Shown here one piece after another: positions 28,416 to 37,004 of a stretch of 64,000 nucleotides of DNA; the first letter of the stretch is position 1; each line of letters starts with the position of its first letter. The position numbers and the translations under genes were made by a program. The stretch spans positions 2,070,520 through 2,134,519 of the forward strand of contig NZ_LDAS01000001.1 in assembly GCF_001020565.1 (NCBI RefSeq). Direction: 5' to 3'. Below the pieces are notes generated by a model, which was not told the DNA's origin, did no database searches, and saw nothing but the letters and a program-made list of their open reading frames with translations. This stretch comes from Maribacter thermophilus. GTDB taxonomy: Bacteria > Bacteroidota > Bacteroidia > Flavobacteriales > Flavobacteriaceae.

Positions 28416-31400
28416 ATGAAGTTATCTCTATTCACAAGTCAACTCAAACTTTTATTGTGGGGAGTTTCATTATTATGGAGCGGCCTAACATTAAATGCCC
28501 AAACAACCATTAGTGGTACGGTAACGGACGGGGAAACCGGAACACCCTTACCAGGCGCAAATGTAATTGCAGGAACCACAGGTGTCATCACTGATTTTGA
28601 TGGAAAATATGAACTTACCGTCCCAGCCGATGTTAAGGTCATTGAATTTTCATCTCTAGGCTTTGCTCCCAAACAAATAAGCATTGATGGCCGAACTACG
28701 ATCAACGTAACATTAGAACCCCAAAGTGAAGCCTTGGACGAGGTGGTCATTGTAGGGTACGGAACCGTTAAAAAGAGTGACCTCACAGGTTCTGTATCTT
28801 CGATAGACGGGGATGCCTTTAAAGAGCTTCCGGTAACATCGGTAGATCAGGCAATACAGGCCAGAGCCCCCGGTGTACAAGTAACCCAAACCTCTGCCGC
28901 TCCAGGTGGTGGAGTGTCTGTACGTATTCGAGGTTCCAACTCCATTAACAGTGGTAGTGAACCTTTATATGTTATAGATGGTTTTCCTATTTATCCGGAC
29001 AACAGTGCCTATGGTGCGGGTGGCTCAAGACAGGCCACTAATATTCTGGCATCTATAAATCCTAACGACATTCAATCTATCGAAGTATTAAAAGATGCTT
29101 CTGCAACTTCAATATACGGATCAAGGGGTTCTAACGGTGTTGTTTTGATCACCACCAAAAGAGGAAAGGCCGGAAAAGCCAAGATTAGTTACGAAGGCTC
29201 TTATTCCACACAAACAATTTCTAACCCAATAGATGTATTAAACGGCTCTGAGTTTGCCACTTACCTTAACACTTTGGAAACAAGCCAAGGAGGTGCTCCA
29301 ATTTACACTCAGGCACAAATAGATGCATTTGGAAAAGGAACAAACTGGTTAGATGAAGTAACAAGGGTCGGTTCTATTCAAAACCACCAACTAACATTTT
29401 CTGGTGGAAACGAAGACCATAAATATGCTGTTACCGGAAACTATCACGATAACGCAGGTATCATTAAAATGACCGACTTTCAAAGATATGGTATCCGTTT
29501 AAATGTAGATAATTCGGCATTTGACAACTTTTTAAATGTAAGTTCTAGCTGGTCGTACAACAGAACGGTTTCTAACAATGCACCAACGGACCAAGGAGGT
29601 CCTGGAGGTATCATCATCACCGCTTTAGGTTTAGATCCTACCGTACCCGTTTATAACGAAGATGGTACATACGCCCTAGCTTCCTACGATGGCAGATTTA
29701 ATATAAACCCATTACAGGAACTTAAATATGCCACCGATCAGGATATTACCAACAGGGTACTCGGAAATACGACTTTCACCTTTGCCCTAACCGAAAACCT
29801 AAAGGCTAAAACCAGTATAGGTGCAGATATCCTTAATATTAACAGAACTAGTTTTTTCCCATCCGTAAACACAAGAATAGGAAGAGACAATGCAGGAGAA
29901 CTGACTTTGGCAAACAGAAATTCGGCCAACATTCTGAACGAAAATCTATTAACCTACACAAAAACATTTAACGACAAACACTTTGTAGATGCCGTAGTAG
30001 GTTACACGTACCAAAAAGAGGTAAATAAGTATTTTAGCAGTACTACCCGTGGTATTACCGCTGCCTCTGTGGATCAAGCCACACTACAAGGAGGTCCAGA
30101 TATATTAACCCCCTATTCAGAAAGAAGAGAATGGTTATTGGAATCTTTACTAGGAAGGGTAAATTACAATTATGACAGTAGATATTTGGCTACCGTAACC
30201 TTTAGACGTGATGGTTCTTCCAGATTTGGAAGCAAGAACAAATGGGCCAACTTCCCATCTGTTGCCCTTGGTTGGAACATATCTAACGAAAGTTTCTTTG
30301 AAGGCGGTGTATCTGACGTGATCAACAATCTTAAATTAAGAGGTAGCTGGGGATTAACGGGTAACTCTGAAATTCCGGTCTACAATTCTTTGGCGAACCT
30401 GAGCGAGTTCAACTACGTACTTAACGGAGGTTTGGTACTAGGTCTTGCGGATGCCAGACTTAGCAACCCTGATCTAAAATGGGAATCGACCACTATGAGA
30501 AACATTGGGCTAGACGCCTCTTTCTTTAATAGTCGCCTAAATCTAACATTGGATTATTTTAGCAATAAAACAGAAGACCTATTACTCTTTGTATCCATAC
30601 CTAGTAGTCTTGGTTTTGAATCCATTCTTAAAAATTCCGGATCATTGGAAAATAAAGGATTCGAGGTTGGCCTGGACGGTTATGTAATAGACAACGAAGA
30701 TTTTAAATGGAACGTTGCCGGTAACATATCTATCTTAAGAAACGAACTTACCGATTTGGGTGATAGCACACCATTTTTCTCTGAAACTACCAGTGGCCAC
30801 CTTGGTGTAGAAGGTAGTTGGGTAGAAGCAGGAAACCCTATCGGCGTATGGAGAGGTTATGATTACATCGGCATTTTTCAGTCCGAAGAAGAAATAGCGA
30901 ACAATCCATCGAGATCGGGAGACAAACCGGGCTATCCCCAATATAGAGATGTAAACGGTGATGGAGAAATTACGCCCGATGATTATGTCATTATCGGTGA
31001 CCCGAACCCAGATTTTACATGGGGGCTAAATTCTACCTTCACTTACAAGAATTTTGATCTGGGATTATTTTTCAGAGGTTCTCAAGGATTTGATGTTAGA
31101 AACCTACAGGCATCTGAATTAGGTGACGGTGTTCAAAAGATAAATCAGATCAGTACTATTCTTACCGATTCTTGGACACCTACCAATACCAGCGCCTCTA
31201 GACCTATTATAGACGGTAATCGTGATTTTGCCAACTCTTACAGAGATTCTGACTACTTTATAGAAGACGGTTCTTTCATCAGGTTGCAAAATGTATCCTT
31301 AGGGTACACCCTTCCTCATATCAACGATTTGATTACAAAAGCGAGAATCTATGTAAGTGGCCAAAACTTGCTCACTATTACAGATTACTCCGGTTTTGAT

Positions 31401-31505
31401 CCAGAAGTAAACAATAGAGGCCAAGACAACTTGAACAGGGGCGATGACTATGATGCATACCCAAGATCCAGAACTTTGACCATCGGAATTAACTTAGAAT
31501 TTTAA
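28416..31505 (+). CDS. SusC/RagA-type TonB-dependent outer-membrane transporter
   Basis: This 1029-residue protein has a signal peptide, a carboxypeptidase-like regulatory domain (ISGTVTDGETGTPLPGANV) at about 30-105, a TonB box/plug region (DEVVIVGYGTVKKSDLTGSVS; VRIRGSNSINSGSEPLYVIDG) and a C-terminal beta-barrel ending in FNLEF-like aromatic Phe (IGINLEF). It imports oligosaccharides through the outer membrane together with SusD, encoded 16 bp downstream. It lacks an STN domain, in line with control by the AraC regulator rather than by an anti-sigma factor. Confidence 0.95.
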   Translation: MKLSLFTSQLKLLLWGVSLLWSGLTLNAQTTISGTVTDGETGTPLPGANVIAGTTGVITDFDGKYELTVPADVKVIEFSSLGFAPKQISIDGRTTINVTLEPQSEALDEVVIVGYGTVKKSDLTGSVSSIDGDAFKELPVTSVDQAIQARAPGVQVTQTSAAPGGGVSVRIRGSNSINSGSEPLYVIDGFPIYPDNSAYGAGGSRQATNILASINPNDIQSIEVLKDASATSIYGSRGSNGVVLITTKRGKAGKAKISYEGSYSTQTISNPIDVLNGSEFATYLNTLETSQGGAPIYTQAQIDAFGKGTNWLDEVTRVGSIQNHQLTFSGGNEDHKYAVTGNYHDNAGIIKMTDFQRYGIRLNVDNSAFDNFLNVSSSWSYNRTVSNNAPTDQGGPGGIIITALGLDPTVPVYNEDGTYALASYDGRFNINPLQELKYATDQDITNRVLGNTTFTFALTENLKAKTSIGADILNINRTSFFPSVNTRIGRDNAGELTLANRNSANILNENLLTYTKTFNDKHFVDAVVGYTYQKEVNKYFSSTTRGITAASVDQATLQGGPDILTPYSERREWLLESLLGRVNYNYDSRYLATVTFRRDGSSRFGSKNKWANFPSVALGWNISNESFFEGGVSDVINNLKLRGSWGLTGNSEIPVYNSLANLSEFNYVLNGGLVLGLADARLSNPDLKWESTTMRNIGLDASFFNSRLNLTLDYFSNKTEDLLLFVSIPSSLGFESILKNSGSLENKGFEVGLDGYVIDNEDFKWNVAGNISILRNELTDLGDSTPFFSETTSGHLGVEGSWVEAGNPIGVWRGYDYIGIFQSEEEIANNPSRSGDKPGYPQYRDVNGDGEITPDDYVIIGDPNPDFTWGLNSTFTYKNFDLGLFFRGSQGFDVRNLQASELGDGVQKINQISTILTDSWTPTNTSASRPIIDGNRDFANSYRDSDYFIEDGSFIRLQNVSLGYTLPHINDLITKARIYVSGQNLLTITDYSGFDPEVNNRGQDNLNRGDDYDAYPRSRTLTIGINLEF

Positions 31506-31521
31506 TTAAAAAAAATAAATT

Positions 31522-33111
31522 ATGAAGAAGTACACAAAAGCAATTTCATGGAGAATCATCCCCCTCCTATTTATTGCGATAAGTATAGTAGGCTGTACCG
31601 ACTTAGACGAAAATCCGGATTTTACGACCGAGGATAATTTCTTCGACACCGCAGAGCAGTTAGAATTAGGCGTAAATGCCATATATGACGGCATCGGATA
31701 CGGCCAAGATTGGTTCAATCATTATTACAATAGATTTGTATTCGAATGTTTGGCAGGGTATCAAGTAGGATGGGAAAAAGGTCCGCTGAACTACCAAAAT
31801 GGAAATGTTTCACCGGACGATGAATATATTGCTACTTATTGGAGAATCTCGTACGAGAACATAAACAGGGCCAACGCCATTATTCAAAAAGCAGATGACC
31901 TTAAGGCAGAAGGGGTTCCTAACAGCGCATTAATAGACAGGGTAAAAGCAGAAGCTCAATTTTTAAGGGCATTCTACTACTACAACCTTGTTCGCTATTT
32001 TGACAATATACCTGTAACAACGACCAAAACAGCCAGCGACCAAGACCTTCCTTCTAACGAAAACGGTAAAAGGGTGGCTCTTGATCTGATACAGTCCGAC
32101 CTATCAATGGCCGCAGCCATTTTACCGGAATCCTATGATTCTGGCGATGTAGGAAGAGCTACTAAATGGGCGGCCGAAGCGTTATTGGTAAAAGCTTATC
32201 TGCAAGATGAAAAATGGGATGAGGCCTATACTACCGCACAAACGTTTATTAGTGAAAGCGGCATGGTATTGTTCGAGGATTTCGCGGACACTTTTTCTGT
32301 AGAGAACGAGAATTCCGGACCTAGAATTTTTGAAGCACAAGTATCCGCTTCCGCAAATTCTGGAGAAAACCAAAATTACCACCAGCATTTTATTCCTGGT
32401 GATTTACCTAACGATCTAGGAGGTGTGGGCTGGCATTGGCTAAACTCTACTCAGGCATTCCGCGAAAAATATGACCCGACCGACAAAAGAATCGCCGGTA
32501 CCTTTATCCAAGAATATCCAACCACTAGGGTAGGTCCTAATTCTGAAGGTGAAAGACCCATTGTTAAATGGAGCGCCGAAGCGCCCTACAACCTCAGCCG
32601 TTTTGGCGGAATGGTGGCCGCGGACGCTGACCCTAACAACCCCGATGAACTAATATTCTCGAACGGATGGTCGGCAAAATATACCGAAATGGGATTATCA
32701 AATGCCAATTTGACCGAGAAGAACATCGTATACCTTCGTTTGGCCGATGTGCTTCTAGGGCATTCAGAGGCAGCGAACGAAAGTGGCACCGGCGACCCAT
32801 ATTATGGTATCAACGAAGTAAGAAGAAGAGCAGGGCTCGCCCCTCTTTCAGGACTTAACAAAGAGCAATTAAGAGATGCCATTGTAAACGAAAGAGTACT
32901 AGAATTTGCGATGGAATGTGAGATTTATCCTGAATTAAAAAGAAAAAGTACGTTTGGTGGTTCTCCTGACTACCTTGGTGAATATATCCAAGATTTTATA
33001 GACACTTATGGTGTCGACAGAACATTGTCTCCAAAAGACTATGTGCTGCCGCTTCCATTAAATGAGGTTTTGGGAAATCCGAACGTTACCCAAAATCCAG
33101 AGTATGAGTAA
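31522..33111 (+). CDS. SusD/RagB-type surface glycan-binding lipoprotein
   Basis: This 529-residue lipoprotein (signal ending IVGC, then TDLDENPD, the usual export-type acidic stretch) has the SusD layout: the N-terminal helical block with ENFFDTAEQLELGVNAIYDG-like sequence, TPR-like helices (RVKAEAQFLRAFYYYNLVRYF) and the C-terminal conserved VRRRAGLAPL and ERVLEFAMECEIYPELKR. It caps the SusC channel and binds the glycan. In this last motif the usual RxxELxxEGxRWxDL is altered to VLEFAMECEIYPELKR. Confidence 0.92.
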   Translation: MKKYTKAISWRIIPLLFIAISIVGCTDLDENPDFTTEDNFFDTAEQLELGVNAIYDGIGYGQDWFNHYYNRFVFECLAGYQVGWEKGPLNYQNGNVSPDDEYIATYWRISYENINRANAIIQKADDLKAEGVPNSALIDRVKAEAQFLRAFYYYNLVRYFDNIPVTTTKTASDQDLPSNENGKRVALDLIQSDLSMAAAILPESYDSGDVGRATKWAAEALLVKAYLQDEKWDEAYTTAQTFISESGMVLFEDFADTFSVENENSGPRIFEAQVSASANSGENQNYHQHFIPGDLPNDLGGVGWHWLNSTQAFREKYDPTDKRIAGTFIQEYPTTRVGPNSEGERPIVKWSAEAPYNLSRFGGMVAADADPNNPDELIFSNGWSAKYTEMGLSNANLTEKNIVYLRLADVLLGHSEAANESGTGDPYYGINEVRRRAGLAPLSGLNKEQLRDAIVNERVLEFAMECEIYPELKRKSTFGGSPDYLGEYIQDFIDTYGVDRTLSPKDYVLPLPLNEVLGNPNVTQNPEYE

Positions 33112-33141
33112 TATGTTGAGTTAGTTTGTTAAATTTAGTTT

Positions 33142-33175
33142 AAAAACCTGTCTGAGGAGACAGGTTTTTATTTTT
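33142..33175 (+). terminator. Intrinsic terminator after susD
   Basis: A perfect 12-bp stem pairs 33142-33153 with 33158-33169 around the loop GAGG, followed by ATTTTT. It lies 30 bp after the susD stop and should end most susC-susD transcripts, with read-through possible into the next gene. Confidence 0.85.
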
Positions 33176-33215
33176 CCTTAAATTACCGATCATATCAAAA
33201 AAAAGGCTATAGACC

Positions 33216-36200
33216 ATGAAGAAAACAAGTGCCTTAAAGCAGATTACCTTTTACACCCTGCTAGTTCTTTTAAGTGCCTGTAACAGCAAGAGCGACACTA
33301 CTTCCAAGAACATAGAAAACATTAAAACACGGTTTAACGCAGTGCATCCAGACACTAGCAATATTGTTTTCAACAATATCATTGATGAGAACGAACAATT
33401 TAACATGGTAGATTATTTCTATGTATACAATGGTGGCGGGGTTGCTACGGGAGATTTGAACAATGACGGTCTTCCCGACATTTTCTTTACCGGAAACATG
33501 GTAAACGACGCCCTTTACGTAAATCTTGGGAACCTAAAATTTAAGGATATAAGCGTTAATTTGAACAGCAAACACAATGGTTGGTCTACTGGTGTTACCA
33601 TGGTAGATATTAATCACGATGGCCTACTGGACATCTATGTTTGTAGATCTGGCAATTTTGAAAAAGAGCAACGCAAAAATCTACTATACATAAACCAGGG
33701 TGACCTAACTTTTAAAGAAGAGGCCGAAGAATATGGCCTCGCCGATGACAGCTATTCCACCCAAGCCGCTTTCTTCGACTATGACAAAGATGGCGATCTT
33801 GATATGTATTTACTGAACCACACGAATGCCATTAGGGACCCTAACAATATCAGGCCCTTAATTTCTGATGGTAGTGGCCCTGCCAATGACAGGCTCTACA
33901 GAAATGATGAAGATAAAGGTATGGGGATAAAATTCACCGATGTTACAGATTCGGCCGGTATCCATTTTGATGGTCTTGGGCTCGGTTTAAGTATCGCGGA
34001 CCTAAACAACGATGGCTGGGACGATATTTTTGTTACCAACGATTTTGTTGCCAATGATTATATTTATATAAACCAACAAGATGGCACCTTTAAGGAAATG
34101 GCCAAATCGTATCTAAACCATGTAAGTCATTTTAGTATGGGAAACGACATAGCCGATTTTAACAATGACGGCATGTACGACCTGGTGACCATGGACATGA
34201 GACCAAAAGACAATTTTCATGAAAAGAAAATGTCTGGTCCGCTCAATTTTGACCTTTTTGAAAGATCACTTCAAATAGGATACATGCCACAGTACATGAG
34301 AAATACGCTACAGTTAAACACAGGATACAGTAGCACCGGCGAACCCAAGTTTTCTGAAATCGGACAGCTTGCCAAAATAGATGCCACCGACTGGAGCTGG
34401 GCGCCTTTATTTGCAGATTTTGACAACGATGGCCTTAAAGACCTTTTTGTTACCAATGGATATTTAAGAGATATAACCGACCTTGATTTTATAAACTACA
34501 CAAGCACCTTGTATGGCGCGGTTACACACGACAGCTTAGACTTTGTGCTAAAACAAAAGTCTAAAGAAATGCCATCTATCAAAATATCCAATTATATTTT
34601 TAAGAACAGGGGAGACCTTTCATTTAAAGACAACACCAAAGAGTGGGGATTTGCGGAACCATCTCTGTCCAACGGTGCAGCCTATGCAGATCTGGATAAC
34701 GATGGGGACCTGGATCTGGTAATCAACAATATCAACCAAGCGGCCTCTGTTTACGAAAACCTATCGGACACTATAGACAAAAACCACTACCTGAGCCTCC
34801 GCTTGGTAGGCGACGGCTTAAATCGGTTTGCAACGGGTACCCAAGTAAAATTGTATCAAGACGGCAAAGCTCAATTAACAAGACTCTCCGTAACAAGAGG
34901 ATACCAATCGGCCGTAGACAACACCCTACATTTTGGTTTGGGAACAAACGATAAAATAGACAGTCTATTGATAACATGGCCAGATGGTGATACCAAAAAA
35001 ATACTGCATCCGAAAGCGGACCAAAATTTAGTGGTCACAAAAGACGAGAGCATTAGTTCTACCAGACCGGTACATCATAAAAAAGAGACCTATTTTAAAG
35101 ATGTTACCGTTTCTTTAAACTTAAAAACACCGCATGGAGAAACCGTTTATTATGATTTTAACAGAGAGTATCTGTTACCGCACAAGCTATCTGAACAAGG
35201 ACCCGGATTGGCCGTCGGCGATATAAACGGCGATGGTTATGAAGATTTTTTTATGGGAGGCGGATACAACCATAGCGGTCAGTTATTTTTTGGTTCAAAA
35301 ACAGGTTCCTTTAAAAGAAGACCTTTAACCCCCAATAAAAATGAAAAATATGAAGAAGACACGGGGGTACTGTTTTTTGATTATGATAACGACCAAGACC
35401 TAGATCTATATATTGCCAGTGGTAGTAATGAATTTTACGAAAAATCGGAGTACTACCAAGACCGTATCTACATCAATGACGGAAAAGGCAATTTTAAATT
35501 GGCAGAGGGTGTATTACCTTCGATGCCCACCAGTAGTTCTTGCGTACGTGCTGCCGACTTTGACAAAGATGGAGATTTAGATCTTTTTGTGGGAGGTAGG
35601 TTAACTCCTTTAAAATATCCGTTGCCATCCACAAGCTATTTACTGGTAAACGAAGGAGGAAGGTATATAGACGCTACAAACAAATTGGCTCCCTCCCTTA
35701 GAAAACCAGGTATGGTCACAGATGCCCTTTGGACAGATTATGATAACGATGGAGACGTAGATCTTATAGTAGTGGGCGAGTTTATGTCCATCGAATTCTA
35801 TGAGAACAAAAATGGATCATTGGTAAGCAGCTCACAAAACACAGGGTTAAGTCACACCTCTGGATGGTGGAACAGTATAAATGGTGGAGATTTCGACAAT
35901 GATGGCGACATAGATTATATAGTGGGCAATCTTGGGCTAAACTCTAAATACAGGGCAACTTCAAAAGAACCGCTATCTATCTATGCGCTGGACTATGATA
36001 AAAACGGCACCATAGACCCTATTATAACCACCTATAACGAGGGTAAAGAATACCCCGTTCATTCAAGGGACGACCTGATTAAGCAAATTCCTTCTTTGAA
36101 GAAAAAATTCCCCGATTATGCGAGTTACGCACGTGCCACTATTTCAGATATTTTAACTCCGCAAGAAAAAAGCAGTGCGTATAGTGCCAAGGTATTTCAA

Positions 36201-36779
36201 CTTGCCTCTTCCATTCTTATAAATCAGGGCAATGGTAAATTTGAAATAAGGCCATTACCCATATGGGCCCAATTTTCTCCCATCTATGGTATTTTAATTT
36301 CCGATTTTGATAACGATGGCAATCTTGATGTACTGGTATCCGGAAACGATTATGGCACCGAAGTGGGCATAGGCCGGTACGATGCCTCAAAAGGACTCTT
36401 TTTAAAAGGGAATGGAACAGGCGATTTTTTACCCGTACCACCAATACAGAGCGGACTGCTAACAGAAGGTAATGCTCGAGGAGCCGTTTCTATTGTTGCA
36501 AATGGTGCCCTGACCCATATTTTCGGATTCAACAATACTGATTTAAAATCATACACTACCACCGATAGCAATGTTATGGGCAAAATTATCAACGTACCCC
36601 GAACCTGTGTTTTTGGCACAGTGCTTCTTGATAACGGAAAAACACGCGCCCAAGAATTTTATCATGGTTCGGGCTATTTGTCCCAATCCTCCCAAAGCCT
36701 CCGAATTTCTGGAAAAGAAGAAAAGATAATGGTGCGCCACACCGACGGAACCGAGACCGTTCTCTACACAAAAGATTAA
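33216..36779 (+). CDS. FG-GAP/VCBS repeat lipoprotein with ASPIC/UnbV domains
   Basis: This 1187-residue lipoprotein (signal ending LLSAC) consists of many FG-GAP-type beta-propeller repeats with calcium-binding loops: DLNNDGLPDIF, DINHDGLLDIYV, DYDKDGDLDMYL, DFDNDGLKDLFV, DLDNDGDLDLVI and more. An ASPIC/UnbV module is seen at about 520-610 (NRFATGTQVKLYQDG, RGYQSAVDNTLHFGLG, LLITWPDGDTKKI). A second propeller set follows to about 1060. Family members accompany SusCD pairs in marine Bacteroidota and are thought to be surface glycan-binding proteins; no activity is proven. It follows susD behind a terminator, so its level may be set by read-through. Confidence 0.85.
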   Translation: MKKTSALKQITFYTLLVLLSACNSKSDTTSKNIENIKTRFNAVHPDTSNIVFNNIIDENEQFNMVDYFYVYNGGGVATGDLNNDGLPDIFFTGNMVNDALYVNLGNLKFKDISVNLNSKHNGWSTGVTMVDINHDGLLDIYVCRSGNFEKEQRKNLLYINQGDLTFKEEAEEYGLADDSYSTQAAFFDYDKDGDLDMYLLNHTNAIRDPNNIRPLISDGSGPANDRLYRNDEDKGMGIKFTDVTDSAGIHFDGLGLGLSIADLNNDGWDDIFVTNDFVANDYIYINQQDGTFKEMAKSYLNHVSHFSMGNDIADFNNDGMYDLVTMDMRPKDNFHEKKMSGPLNFDLFERSLQIGYMPQYMRNTLQLNTGYSSTGEPKFSEIGQLAKIDATDWSWAPLFADFDNDGLKDLFVTNGYLRDITDLDFINYTSTLYGAVTHDSLDFVLKQKSKEMPSIKISNYIFKNRGDLSFKDNTKEWGFAEPSLSNGAAYADLDNDGDLDLVINNINQAASVYENLSDTIDKNHYLSLRLVGDGLNRFATGTQVKLYQDGKAQLTRLSVTRGYQSAVDNTLHFGLGTNDKIDSLLITWPDGDTKKILHPKADQNLVVTKDESISSTRPVHHKKETYFKDVTVSLNLKTPHGETVYYDFNREYLLPHKLSEQGPGLAVGDINGDGYEDFFMGGGYNHSGQLFFGSKTGSFKRRPLTPNKNEKYEEDTGVLFFDYDNDQDLDLYIASGSNEFYEKSEYYQDRIYINDGKGNFKLAEGVLPSMPTSSSCVRAADFDKDGDLDLFVGGRLTPLKYPLPSTSYLLVNEGGRYIDATNKLAPSLRKPGMVTDALWTDYDNDGDVDLIVVGEFMSIEFYENKNGSLVSSSQNTGLSHTSGWWNSINGGDFDNDGDIDYIVGNLGLNSKYRATSKEPLSIYALDYDKNGTIDPIITTYNEGKEYPVHSRDDLIKQIPSLKKKFPDYASYARATISDILTPQEKSSAYSAKVFQLASSILINQGNGKFEIRPLPIWAQFSPIYGILISDFDNDGNLDVLVSGNDYGTEVGIGRYDASKGLFLKGNGTGDFLPVPPIQSGLLTEGNARGAVSIVANGALTHIFGFNNTDLKSYTTTDSNVMGKIINVPRTCVFGTVLLDNGKTRAQEFYHGSGYLSQSSQSLRISGKEEKIMVRHTDGTETVLYTKD

Positions 36780-36868
36780 AACCTTTATTACATATTTAAG
36801 AGTGTTTAGGCTGATTTTTTACTAGTTTATCAATTGCACATATTAAAAAAATAATATTGTGTAATAAA

Positions 36869-36901
36869 ATCCATATCTATAGTTTATTAATCCATATCTA
36901 T
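36869..36901 (+). promoter_or_regulatory. Candidate AraC operator upstream of the cytochrome module
   Basis: ATCCATATCTAT at 36869-36880 is repeated exactly at 36890-36901, giving TCCAT half-sites 21 bp apart in the direction of transcription. This matches the susC and sulfatase promoter repeats in core, spacing and orientation. The second TCCAT ends about 110 bp before the likely start (37005). Confidence 0.55.
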
Positions 36902-37004
36902 TTTTAGATTAATCCTTAATATTATATCACTCTAAAATGAGACCGTAAACCATAATAAAAATAGACCACTATGGCTATTGGCAACTGAAAAAGTTCTGAT
37001 AAAA

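Noticed and set aside
33216-36779. Calcium-loop repeats as a transposon-like or CRISPR-like DNA repeat
   Set aside because: The repetition is at protein level (FG-GAP motifs) and the DNA copies are diverged.
36978-37004. TTG start for the PSD1 cytochrome gene
   Set aside because: ATG 37005 opens directly on the lipoprotein signal; the extension adds unrelated residues.
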